NCBI GenBank assembly: GCA_965233675.1
Contig: OZ247498.1
Coordinates: 4,588,001-4,652,000, forward strand
Direction: 5' to 3'
Origin: SZUA-309 sp965233675
GTDB lineage: Bacteria; Pseudomonadota; Gammaproteobacteria; Pseudomonadales; Azotimanducaceae
Length of the DNA stretch: 64,000 nt
The translations under genes were made by a program, and so were the position numbers. The notes below the pieces were generated by a model that was not told the DNA's origin, searched no databases, and saw only the letters and a program-made list of their open reading frames with translations. Positions 7,968-15,803 of the stretch are shown piece after piece (positions within the stretch are counted from its first letter, which is position 1; every line of letters begins with the position of its first letter).

Positions 7968-10004
7968 TTGAGCGAATTAGGGAGTCAACCGGAATCCGGC
8001 GCGTTGCATCTGCTTCCCTGGCCGACGTCAGTGGATCGAGGGCAGGGTTACCTGGCGCTGGACAGTGCCGGACTCGAAGCCGTGTTCGAAGCGGCCAGTC
8101 CCGGAATGGTCGTCGCTGCAGTGCAGACACTCGCCGCCGACGTGGCTCGATTGACCGGACTTCCCGCGGCGGACCCTGTGTCCGTTCGCATCCGGACTGC
8201 CGAGGCGCAGAGCAGGACGCCGGGGCTCGAAGAGGACGAAAGTTACTGGCTGGTGGTGGATGATGCCGGTATTTATCTGGATGCGGAAAGCCCCTGGGGC
8301 GCGTTGCGTGGAATCGCGACGCTCGGTCAGCTGGTGACGCCCGAGGGTCGGATCCCGCATCTGGCCGTTGAAGATCGACCCCGCTTTTCATGGCGCGGTC
8401 TCCTGCTCGATCCCGCCCGCCACTTTCTGCCGGTGGGAGATATTCTCCGCACGCTCGATGGCATGGCCCGGTGCAAGCTGAACGTGCTGCATCTGCATCT
8501 GACCGACGATCAGGGCTTCCGCTTTCAGGTGCCGGATTATCCGAAACTGGCGAGTCCGGCATGTTACACAGCGCCGGACCTGCGCCGAATCGTCGATCAT
8601 GCCGCTTCGCTCGGTATCCGCGTGGTGCCGGAGGTGGATATGCCCGGCCATGTAACAAGCTGGCTAACGGTCTATCCGGAGCTGGGCTGTCAGCAGGTGC
8701 ACGGCGCCGAACGGTTCGGCGTGCATCCCGCCTGTCTGGATCCCACCAGCGATGCCGTGTACGCCGTGATCGGCCGCATCCTGGACACGCTGGTGGCGGT
8801 GTTTCCGGATCCCTGTCTGCATATCGGGGGTGACGAGGTCAGCCCGGCCTGGTGGTCCGAAGATCCGCAGGTGCAGGCTCTGATGGCGGCAGAAAATCTT
8901 CCAGACGTGTCTGCGGTGCAGGGGTATTTCAATCGCCGGGTGGGGGCGATGGTGGCCGAGCGTGGCCGCCGGGTGGTCGCCTGGGATGAGGTGATCGATG
9001 CAGGGATGGAGACGGACTGGATCATCCAGGCGTGGCGTGGGGTCACCATGCGGGACCGGGTGATCGCCAGGGGGAATCGCGTCCTGCTTTCGGCCCCTTT
9101 TTATCTCGATCTTCACTATCCCACAGACGTGCACTACGGGTTTGACCCGGGGGCGGAACAGCCGGTGCTGGTAGCGCAGGAGGATGCGCTCATCGACGAT
9201 CCCCGGTTCGAGCACGTTGCCGGTGGAATCCGCTGGACGGAACAATGGCGGGCCGGGGCCGTTGAGCCTCAGACGTCCAGGGTGGACGCGCTGTTGCTGG
9301 GTGGCGAAGCCTGCCTCTGGGGGGAACTGGTGACGGCCCAGGTGCTGGACCTTCGGCTCTGGTCCCGGCTCCCTGCTATCGCCGAACGGTTCTGGTCGGC
9401 CGCGGCCCTGAACGACGACCGGAATGTGAGCCATCGGCAGAATGCCTTCCTCGACCGTTGTCTGCCGCTCGCCGGTATCGATCTGGCGAAGCAGACGGCG
9501 GCCCACTGGCGCGCATTGGATATCGATCCGGTCTGGGACGATCTCATCTGCATGCTGGAGCCGATCAGATGGTACGGCCGCCTGCTGGGGATGGCAGCGT
9601 TGAATGCCAGGATCGCGGGCACGGAGATGCCGCAGTCCCGCCCCTACGATCTGTCATCGCCCCTGGATCAGCTCATTGATCACCTGCCGGTGGAAAGCCG
9701 TGCGGCCGGCGTCGTCGCCGAGCTCTGCGAGCAGACGGGTGCGGAGGGCAAGGCGGGTCAGACAGCTCGGATTGCCTTGCAGAAGCGACTGGAGATCTGG
9801 AGTCAGCTCGGGAAATCGAGCGGAGAAGCGCCCCATGATCTCGGTCCGCTTGCCCGCAGGCTCGCTGAGCTGGGCGTGCTGATCGAGCAGCGACTGCAGG
9901 GCGATGTGGCGCCGGCCGGGTCCCTTGCCGCACTGCAGGTGCCGGAAGGAGAGTTCATGCTGGCTCTGCCACCCGCTCTGCGCCGCTGGCTGACAGGCGT
10001 TTGA
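7968..10004 (+). CDS. Glycoside hydrolase family 20 beta-N-acetylhexosaminidase
   Basis: 678 residues, starting at TTG (7968) with AGGCTAGGG just upstream. Residues about 15-135 are the N-terminal GH20b-type domain. The TIM barrel begins at FSWRGLLLDPARHFLP and contains the HLHLTDDQGFRF and VPEVDMPGH signatures. The catalytic Asp-Glu pair is D289-E290 in HIGGDEVSPAWW; the Asp orients the substrate acetamido group and the Glu is the acid. There is no signal peptide, so it probably removes terminal GlcNAc or GalNAc from imported oligosaccharides in the cytoplasm. The TTGA overlap with the downstream kinase indicates translational coupling. Confidence 0.92.
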   Translation: MSELGSQPESGALHLLPWPTSVDRGQGYLALDSAGLEAVFEAASPGMVVAAVQTLAADVARLTGLPAADPVSVRIRTAEAQSRTPGLEEDESYWLVVDDAGIYLDAESPWGALRGIATLGQLVTPEGRIPHLAVEDRPRFSWRGLLLDPARHFLPVGDILRTLDGMARCKLNVLHLHLTDDQGFRFQVPDYPKLASPACYTAPDLRRIVDHAASLGIRVVPEVDMPGHVTSWLTVYPELGCQQVHGAERFGVHPACLDPTSDAVYAVIGRILDTLVAVFPDPCLHIGGDEVSPAWWSEDPQVQALMAAENLPDVSAVQGYFNRRVGAMVAERGRRVVAWDEVIDAGMETDWIIQAWRGVTMRDRVIARGNRVLLSAPFYLDLHYPTDVHYGFDPGAEQPVLVAQEDALIDDPRFEHVAGGIRWTEQWRAGAVEPQTSRVDALLLGGEACLWGELVTAQVLDLRLWSRLPAIAERFWSAAALNDDRNVSHRQNAFLDRCLPLAGIDLAKQTAAHWRALDIDPVWDDLICMLEPIRWYGRLLGMAALNARIAGTEMPQSRPYDLSSPLDQLIDHLPVESRAAGVVAELCEQTGAEGKAGQTARIALQKRLEIWSQLGKSSGEAPHDLGPLARRLAELGVLIEQRLQGDVAPAGSLAALQVPEGEFMLALPPALRRWLTGV

Positions 10005-11092
10005 GTCCCTCCACTGAATCCGCGAAGACGCCGGCAGAGATTCTCCAATCAGGCTGGGGGATGACGGATGCCCGGTTCGAGCCGCTCGGTTCCGGACACA
10101 TCAACGACACCCTGCTGGCAACGACGGATGGGCATGCACCCGTGGTGCTGCAGAGGATCAATGAACAGGTCTTCACGGACCCTGGCCGGGTGATGGGGAA
10201 CCTGGCTCGCATTCAGGTTCATCTCGAGTCACGTGCGCCGGGTCTGATCCCGGCGCTCATCCGCACTCACGATGGGCACGACAGTTACCGGGATGAGGCT
10301 GGTGGCTGGTGGCGTCTTTGGGAATACCTGCCCGATGGTCGAACCATCGAGCAGACCCGCGATCCGGCCGTGTGTCGAGCCGCGGCCTATGCCTTCGGAC
10401 GTTTTCAGCATCTGCTTTGTGATCTGCCCGGCCCGCCCATCGAACCGACCATACCGGGGTTTCTCGAGCTGGCCGGTTACCTCGAACGATTTGATGCGGT
10501 GATGGCCTCGGCGCCCGATGCCACAGCGGCCATTACCCATGCCTGTGGGGGTGTGGCGTTTATCGATCGATACCGCTCCCTGGTGGCGGAACTGCCGAAA
10601 GGCGATGCGGTCATTCACGGTGACTGCAAACTGAATAATCTGCTGTTCGCATCCGAGGGTGCCACCGTCCGGGCAGTGCTGGATCTGGACACCATCATGG
10701 CAGGCCACTGGGCCTGGGACTTCGGTGACCTTGCCCGATCGGTGCTGACCGGTGCTCTATCCGGTGCTCTATCCGGTGCTGTGAACGAAGCAGCAGGGGC
10801 CGCCGCCCGGCATGATCCGCAAGAGGTTCTGCCGTTGTTCGCCGCGCTGGTAGATGGCTTTCAAACCGGCAGCGAACGCCGCCTGGATGCGCGAGCACTG
10901 GCGGTTGCGCCGGTCTATGTCGCCTTCATGCTCGGCATCCGTTTCCTGACCGATCATCTGGAAGGCGACCGCTACTTCAAGGTGAGCGGGCCGGGAGAGA
11001 ACCTGGATCGTGCCCGCCGCCAGTTCGCACTGATCGGACAGCTGCCGGTCCGGGAATTCGAGGCGGTGGCCAGATCGGCCGTGGACGCGTAG
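10001..11092 (+). CDS. APH-fold sugar kinase, N-acetylhexosamine 1-kinase-like
   Basis: 363 residues starting at TTG (10001), which overlaps the GH20 stop. It has the aminoglycoside-phosphotransferase fold: LGSGHINDTLL as the nucleotide loop, VIHGDCKLNNLLF as the catalytic loop (Asp208, Asn212), and VLDLDTIMAGHWAWDFGD as the metal-binding segment. The LDLDTIM motif with the KLNNLLF context matches bifidobacterial NahK-type kinases, which make GlcNAc/GalNAc-1-phosphate. That fits a kinase phosphorylating the sugar released by the adjacent hexosaminidase. Homoserine- or aminoglycoside-type activity cannot be excluded. A short Ala/Gly/Leu/Ser insertion at about 248-259 is encoded by a 12-bp tandem repeat. 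Confidence 0.78.
   Translation: MSPSTESAKTPAEILQSGWGMTDARFEPLGSGHINDTLLATTDGHAPVVLQRINEQVFTDPGRVMGNLARIQVHLESRAPGLIPALIRTHDGHDSYRDEAGGWWRLWEYLPDGRTIEQTRDPAVCRAAAYAFGRFQHLLCDLPGPPIEPTIPGFLELAGYLERFDAVMASAPDATAAITHACGGVAFIDRYRSLVAELPKGDAVIHGDCKLNNLLFASEGATVRAVLDLDTIMAGHWAWDFGDLARSVLTGALSGALSGAVNEAAGAAARHDPQEVLPLFAALVDGFQTGSERRLDARALAVAPVYVAFMLGIRFLTDHLEGDRYFKVSGPGENLDRARRQFALIGQLPVREFEAVARSAVDA
10751..10774. repeat. In-frame 12-bp tandem duplication inside the kinase gene
   Basis: GGTGCTCTATCC occurs twice in direct succession (10751-10762 and 10763-10774), flanked by degenerate partial units (10741-10750 and from 10775). It encodes repeated Gly-Ala-Leu-Ser in a loop between the metal-binding segment and the C-terminal helices. 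Because the unit is a multiple of three, the frame is kept. Confidence 0.85.
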
Positions 11093-11101
11093 CGGTCGGG
11101 C

Positions 11102-11359
11102 TCAGGCGCCGACCGCGCCCAGGACGAGGTTCACCACGCCTACCATGATCAGTACGAACAGGGCGGTGAAGATGATGCCGATCGCAATGAACTGACTGGG
11201 CTTGCCCCTGGCGAAATCCCGCTTGCGGTTCCGGCTGGACTGCACGCCAAAGGCGGCGGCCAGAGCGCTGCTGATCAGTTGCAGCAGCGACAGCCCGTCT
11301 TCGTCGTCCCGCTGCTCATCGGTTTGGTCTGTGTTGTTGGTCAATGTTGTGTCCGTCAT
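11102..11359 (-). CDS. DUF2970 small membrane protein
   Basis: 85 residues. A charged N-terminus is followed by LLQLISSALAAAFGVQSSRNRKRDFARG, then a single C-terminal membrane helix (AIGIIFTALFVLIMVGVVNLVLG). This is the DUF2970 pattern, common in gammaproteobacteria and of unknown function. It lies just downstream of the PhyH gene at 11380 on the same strand, with a 15-bp duplication spanning the junction, and converges on the kinase gene with 9 bases between stops. Confidence 0.8.
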   Translation of the reverse strand: MTDTTLTNNTDQTDEQRDDEDGLSLLQLISSALAAAFGVQSSRNRKRDFARGKPSQFIAIGIIFTALFVLIMVGVVNLVLGAVGA

Positions 11360-11360
11360 T

Positions 11361-11390
11361 CCAGTCAGTATTCGTCCAGTCAGTATTCGT
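11361..11390. repeat. Perfect 15-bp tandem duplication across a stop codon
   Basis: CCAGTCAGTATTCGT occurs twice back to back (11361-11375, 11376-11390). The second copy encodes the last codons and TGA of the minus-strand PhyH gene (11380-11382). The first copy repeats the same bases just past the stop, before the DUF2970 start. Confidence 0.9.
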
Positions 11391-12291
11391 TTTCGACCCG
11401 GGTCAGCCAGTAATCGGCATCGAAGTTTTCATCGCCGGTGAGATATCGCCAGAAGCGGATCCGGTTCAGGTACTCCAGCCGACCCGTGTCAGCCTCGAAC
11501 CAGGGTTCGGGTGTGGTCAGAATCGTATGCACGTCGTCCGCATCCCGGTCGCCGCCAAGCCAGAAGATCGGCTTCTGCGGTGCGCTGGTATCCAGATCGC
11601 GGGTGTCCCAGAGCTGACACTGCCGTTCAGTGGGGCATAAACGGATCTTGAACATGTAGCGGAGCTGATCGGAACGATTCGCGCCGCCGCCGTGCCAGAT
11701 GCCGTGATGAATGAACAGCAGCGTGCCGGCCGGGCACACCATATGCTGCTGGCCCGCGATGTTCTGGTAGCGGGAGATGGCCGCTTCGGAAACGATTCTG
11801 AGATGCGTGCCGGGGACGAAGCGCGTGCCGCCCATCTCCGGTGTGATCTCGTGCGGAAAATACATGATCTGCACATCGAAGGCCTGGCGCGGATCGATGG
11901 TGGAATCCTGATGGGTGTGCTGGGCCGCCATGGCTTTGCCGGTCATTGCCGGTGGAAAGGTGATGTGCAGAAAATGATGGTCCACCACCGGCTGCTTGCC
12001 GACCAGAGACTGCACCGCACCCGTAACCTCCGGGAGGTCCAGGATGCGGGTAAGCGCGGAGGTTTCCGGATAGGCATCGGCAAGTGGCGTGCCGGCGGGC
12101 ACCAGCGGAATGGCGCTGCTGCCCATGATGTTCTGATAGTGCTCGGCGATCCCGGTGACCTCGTCGCTGTGTCCTACCTCCGCGAGAAATGCCTGGTTGA
12201 GGGATTCAGGCACCACGGCGTCGAAGCGCAGATAGCCGGATGCGGCAAACCGCGCCATCTGGGTGCTGCTGAGTAAAACCGGTTCTGTCAT
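11380..12291 (-). CDS. Phytanoyl-CoA dioxygenase (PhyH) family protein A
   Basis: 303 residues. The start is supported by an ATGA overlap with the upstream small gene. Iron ligands: the HxD motif in HTHQDST and a distal His in FIHHGIWHGGGANRS, with an Arg shortly after the latter for 2-oxoglutarate. The MGGTRFVPGTHLR segment is characteristic of PhyH enzymes. The family hydroxylates lipids, ectoine precursors and secondary metabolites; the substrate here is unknown. A second, only distantly similar PhyH gene is divergent at 12625, so the two flank one small gene. Confidence 0.88.
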   Translation of the reverse strand: MTEPVLLSSTQMARFAASGYLRFDAVVPESLNQAFLAEVGHSDEVTGIAEHYQNIMGSSAIPLVPAGTPLADAYPETSALTRILDLPEVTGAVQSLVGKQPVVDHHFLHITFPPAMTGKAMAAQHTHQDSTIDPRQAFDVQIMYFPHEITPEMGGTRFVPGTHLRIVSEAAISRYQNIAGQQHMVCPAGTLLFIHHGIWHGGGANRSDQLRYMFKIRLCPTERQCQLWDTRDLDTSAPQKPIFWLGGDRDADDVHTILTTPEPWFEADTGRLEYLNRIRFWRYLTGDENFDADYWLTRVENEY

Positions 12292-12578
12292 GCGTCTGTC
12301 TCCGCCGCTGTCTCTTCGAGCTTCTCGAAGAAGAACTCGTACTTGAGATAGCCCGTCCGGAACTCGTCGCCGTGTCCATGGTGGATGAGCGGGCTGGCCT
12401 GAATGAGCCGCCAGCCGTCCCGAAGGGCAGACAGACCAGTTTGATAAGGTGGTGCGGATTCGTCGCCCGCCATGGGTCGGGTGCGCCCGGTGCCATCGTA
12501 GTTCGCCCAGGCGACCACGCTGGAATCAAGCGCGGAGGATGACAGATAGAGAACGAGCACACGTTGACGCTGAGGCAT
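12288..12578 (-). CDS. Small uncharacterised protein coupled to PhyH A
   Basis: 96 residues. Its TGA overlaps the ATG of the PhyH gene, so the two are very likely co-translated. The sequence is soluble, with YLSSSALDSSVVAW, GYLKYEFFFEKLEE and a conserved-looking PPYQTGLSALRDGWRLIQASPL stretch. It resembles short conserved proteins of gammaproteobacteria that I cannot name. No metal or catalytic motif is obvious. A role as a partner of the dioxygenase is a guess from the overlap only. Confidence 0.6.
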   Translation of the reverse strand: MPQRQRVLVLYLSSSALDSSVVAWANYDGTGRTRPMAGDESAPPYQTGLSALRDGWRLIQASPLIHHGHGDEFRTGYLKYEFFFEKLEETAAETDA

Positions 12579-12624
12579 GGAGCGAGCTTAGCATAGTGCC
12601 TTGCAGGCTTGATGCGGCGGTGCG

Positions 12625-13443
12625 ATGCTCAAATGCATGGAATCGCAAAGACGCACTCCTGCATTCACCTGGCTGGAACCGGAAGGGCCCTTTGAACGCC
12701 TGACGGTGGACCAGGCGCGTGCTTATTCCGAACTGGGTGGCTTCGTCCTCGAGGATGCGTTCAGTCCGGAAACGGTGCAGGCGGTGATGGCCGCCATCGA
12801 TCCGCTGGAAGCGGAGGCGGAAGCGGCGCTGGCCGCGGCCGGCGAACAGAACCTCAGCATCGCAAGGGCGGGCGAAATCGTATTCTCTCCGCACCTGGTG
12901 GCGCGCTCCGAGGCGCTCAAGGCATTCTCGCGTCATCCTGTGTTCCAGCAACTGACCCGGGAACTGATCGGTCCGGACGTCCGGCTGTACTGGGATCAGC
13001 TCGTTTATAAGAAGCCGCACATGCCGGACGAGTTCCCCTGGCATCAGGACAATGGCTATACCTTCGTCGAGCCTCAGCAGTACCTCACCTGCTGGGTCGC
13101 GCTGACGGACGCAACGGTGGCGAATGGCTGTCCGTGGATCGTACCCGGTGCGCATCTCCAGGGTACCCTCGAGCACCGGTGGACCGATCGCGGCTTCGAG
13201 TGTCTGCGGGACCCGAAAGATCCGCTGGCGCTCGAAGTTCCGGCCGGGTCCATCGCCGTTTTTTCATCGCTGACGCCACACCGGACCGGGCCCAATACGA
13301 CGGATCAGACGCGCAAGGCTTACATTCTGCAGTACGCGCCGGATGGTGCGGTGATGCATCCCCGGGGCGCCGAGCCGCGTGCGGCGGACGATCCGAACTG
13401 GCAGTATGCGATCCTGGAAAGTGGCAAGGCCGTCGAGTCCTGA
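12625..13443 (+). CDS. Phytanoyl-CoA dioxygenase (PhyH) family protein B
   Basis: 272 residues from the ATG at 12625 (ATG 12637 is also possible). Iron ligands: WHQDNGY (HxD) and the distal His in SLTPHRTGPNTT, with Arg for 2-oxoglutarate in QTRKAYI. The NGCPWIVPGAHLQGTLEHRW segment is typical of PhyH enzymes. It is divergent from PhyH A and its small partner gene (46 bases between starts). The lipoprotein gene at 13444 starts immediately after its stop codon, suggesting an operon. Substrate unknown. Confidence 0.87.
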   Translation: MLKCMESQRRTPAFTWLEPEGPFERLTVDQARAYSELGGFVLEDAFSPETVQAVMAAIDPLEAEAEAALAAAGEQNLSIARAGEIVFSPHLVARSEALKAFSRHPVFQQLTRELIGPDVRLYWDQLVYKKPHMPDEFPWHQDNGYTFVEPQQYLTCWVALTDATVANGCPWIVPGAHLQGTLEHRWTDRGFECLRDPKDPLALEVPAGSIAVFSSLTPHRTGPNTTDQTRKAYILQYAPDGAVMHPRGAEPRAADDPNWQYAILESGKAVES

Positions 13444-13839
13444 ATGAGTAAGCAGTCTTTAGTTCGTCCTGTACCGCTCCTGCTGGCCGCGCTGGCAATC
13501 CTGGTTGCCGTCGGCTTCCTGCCGGGTTGTGCCGGTTCCCAGAACCGTCCCATGCAACTGGTTTCAGGGTCAGGACCCATCTATCCGCCCCTGGCCAGAT
13601 CGGAGCGGATTGAGGGGGCCGTGGTGGTCCGCTACGGCGTTTCCGTGGATGGTCGTGTGATCAACGCCCGGGTGGAAAGCGCGCAACCGGAAGGTGTGTT
13701 CGAGGATGCAGCGCTCAAGGCGGTCAGAAGCTGGCGCTATAACCCTGCGCTCAGGGATGGTGAGCCGGTGGCCGTAGACAACGTGCTCAGTACCGTTCGC
13801 TTCGAGCTGTCGGCCAAAGACCGCTACCGGGACTACTAG
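13444..13839 (+). CDS. Lipoprotein with a TonB C-terminal-like domain
   Basis: 131 residues. A hydrophobic N-terminus ends in FLPGC, a lipobox with Cys29 as the lipidated residue. The rest is a TonB-C domain: YPPLARSERIEGAVVVRYGVSVDG, then FEDAALKAVRSWRYNPA. True TonB has an uncleaved inner-membrane helix and a Pro-rich periplasm-spanning arm; both are absent here. It is therefore more likely an envelope lipoprotein that uses the TonB-C fold for protein contacts than an energy transducer. Its ATG follows directly after the PhyH B stop. Confidence 0.75.
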   Translation: MSKQSLVRPVPLLLAALAILVAVGFLPGCAGSQNRPMQLVSGSGPIYPPLARSERIEGAVVVRYGVSVDGRVINARVESAQPEGVFEDAALKAVRSWRYNPALRDGEPVAVDNVLSTVRFELSAKDRYRDY

Positions 13840-13861
13840 ACAGGGCGGCCTGAGTTTTTCG

Positions 13862-14146
13862 ATGATCAGTGCCACCCTCGTCGATCTGTACACCTACGAA
13901 GTGGTGGTGGAAGGTGCGGAAGCGGTCGCTGAGACCCGGCACCGGGTCAAGCTCCTGCCCGAGTATTATCAGAAGCTCTGTGCCGGGACGATCACCCATG
14001 AGTGGCTCATCATTCAGTCCTTCAAGTTTCTGCTGGAGCGGGAACCGAATACGTCCATCCTGCGCGAATTCGACCTCGAAGTGATCGCCAGCTACTTTCC
14101 GGAGTTCGAAGAAGAGATCGGCAACCGGGTGGGACGCGGCGCTTAG
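13862..14146 (+). CDS. Small conserved hypothetical protein
   Basis: 94 residues, soluble and acidic, opening with LVDLYTYEVVVEGAEAVAETRHRVKLLPEYYQKL and ending in helical sequence. No signal, membrane segment or recognised motif. It lies 22 bases after the TonB-C lipoprotein gene. Its stop codon shares bases with the stop of the convergent TPR gene (TTAG at 14143-14146). Coding is supported by normal codon use and placement in a plus-strand run. Function unknown. Confidence 0.6.
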   Translation: MISATLVDLYTYEVVVEGAEAVAETRHRVKLLPEYYQKLCAGTITHEWLIIQSFKFLLEREPNTSILREFDLEVIASYFPEFEEEIGNRVGRGA

Positions 14147-15717
14147 CGGCCTGGCAGGCTGGCTGCCAGATGGGGTTGGGCCTCGCGCAATTCCGGAAAA
14201 TCCCGGTTCTGCCAGATTCCGGCAAGCTGACGGTAACGTTCAGCGGCTGCGTCCTGATCGCCCATGGCAACATGGGCGCGAGCCAGGCCCAGTACCGATA
14301 GTGGTCGATTCGGCATCCGCGTCAGCAGGATGCGGAACTGTTCTGCTGCCTCGGCGGGTCTGGATGCCGCCAGCAGCGCTTCGCCGTAGAACTCGTGGGC
14401 AGGCTTGATCGGATTGGCGGCACCGCGAGGCAACGGCATCTGTTCGGCAATCTGCGCGGATTCCTCGAGGCGGGCGAGTCCTGCTTCCAGATCGCCGAGT
14501 CCGATCAGGCGGGCGCCGGCCACCTGCAGCTGCATGATCCGCAATGGCGCGGTCTGCCGGTTGTAGAACGATTCCTTGCCTGCCGCCGCTTCAGCCAGTC
14601 CCGCCAGTGCCATAGAGGCTTCCTCAGCCAGCGAAGGGTTCTCAAGCTGTACGGCGCTCAGCCCCGTGGCGAGCAGTTCGGCTGCGGATGATGATTCCGT
14701 CACGGGTTGTGTTCGCCACTGCCGGGTCTCGATCACGTACCTGGCCTGAATCCGGGGCAGGGCCGCCACCACGCGGGCCTGGTCGCTGTTCTGTTCAGCG
14801 ATGGGCTTCATCCGCTCGATCCACATCTGCGCCCGCTCGTAGTCGCCGAGCTGCAGATCACCATACTGGCCCCAGTCCAGCGCGTGCACCATGTCGCCTG
14901 CGCTGTCACCGGGTTCCCAGAGGTCAACGGCCGCCTGATAGGCAGACTCATTGCCGGTGGAGACCGCTTCCCACATGCCGAGCTGGATGAAGATGTGCGT
15001 GGGCATGTGTCGGGCGTGCGAAACCGCCGGCGCAATGCTCGCAAACTGGCGTGCCGCGGGCAGAGCGAGCGGTGCATGGATCGGATCATCGAAGGCATGG
15101 ATCGTGTAGTGGGCAGCACCAGGATGCAGGGGCTTCTGCCCGAAGAGCTGCAGCGCTATCGAGCCTGCCAGGATCCGTTCACGCTCACCGGCTTTGCCGA
15201 CAGCGCCGCCGGCACTGATCAGAGAGAGCGCGTAGAACGCGGCCACTTCGTCATCCTCCGGGTATGCTTCATGGAGATCCCGCATGACCTCCATGTAGGC
15301 CGTCCGCCTCGCCTTGATGTCCCCTTCGCCGAAGAACAGCGCTTCCACCGCCAGCAGGAATCCCCGCTCACGATCAGACGTCGTTTTAGCCAGACGGGCC
15401 TCGAGGCTGGGGCCGAGTCGGTTCAGAACCTGCTGAGGCGTCTGCCGGTTCATCTCCGGCATCAGGGGATGGTTGTAGCACAACGATTCGCCCCAGTACG
15501 CCATGGCAAAATCCGGATCGGCTGCCTGGGCCTGCTGAAACTCCGCGATGGCCTGTTTCCAGCCGAAGCTGTGCAGAATGGTCGCACCACGTTCGAAGTG
15601 TGCCTGGGCCTGGGCCGATTCCGTCGTCGTTGGGAAATCAATGTTGCCCACGTCGGTGCCGGCGGATGCCAGCTGCGCCCAGAGTCCCAACGCAATCGCA
15701 AAAATCCAGTGCCTCAT
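14143..15717 (-). CDS. Exported TPR-repeat protein
   Basis: 524 residues with a short signal peptide (IFAIALGLWAQLASAG). The mature protein is almost entirely helical repeats: FERGATILHSFGWKQAIAEFQQAQAADPDFAMAYWGES is the first TPR, and later pairs include AREVAAL-like and LSVLGLARAHVAMGDQDAA. The repeat with AYWGESLCYNHPLMPE is recalled from a family of TPR proteins in marine Proteobacteria and Bacteroidetes of unknown role. SHARHMPTHIFIQLGMWE (about residue 240) could be a His-rich metal or ligand site. Likely periplasmic. Confidence 0.78.
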   Translation of the reverse strand: MRHWIFAIALGLWAQLASAGTDVGNIDFPTTTESAQAQAHFERGATILHSFGWKQAIAEFQQAQAADPDFAMAYWGESLCYNHPLMPEMNRQTPQQVLNRLGPSLEARLAKTTSDRERGFLLAVEALFFGEGDIKARRTAYMEVMRDLHEAYPEDDEVAAFYALSLISAGGAVGKAGERERILAGSIALQLFGQKPLHPGAAHYTIHAFDDPIHAPLALPAARQFASIAPAVSHARHMPTHIFIQLGMWEAVSTGNESAYQAAVDLWEPGDSAGDMVHALDWGQYGDLQLGDYERAQMWIERMKPIAEQNSDQARVVAALPRIQARYVIETRQWRTQPVTESSSAAELLATGLSAVQLENPSLAEEASMALAGLAEAAAGKESFYNRQTAPLRIMQLQVAGARLIGLGDLEAGLARLEESAQIAEQMPLPRGAANPIKPAHEFYGEALLAASRPAEAAEQFRILLTRMPNRPLSVLGLARAHVAMGDQDAAAERYRQLAGIWQNRDFPELREAQPHLAASLPGR

Positions 15718-15803
15718 GGCCGTCGTCCCCTCGCTCGTTCCCGTCCCTGGAGTCTACCCAATGGTGTTCGGGCCGTCGCGCTGGGATTGCCGGTTTCAGG
15801 GGC

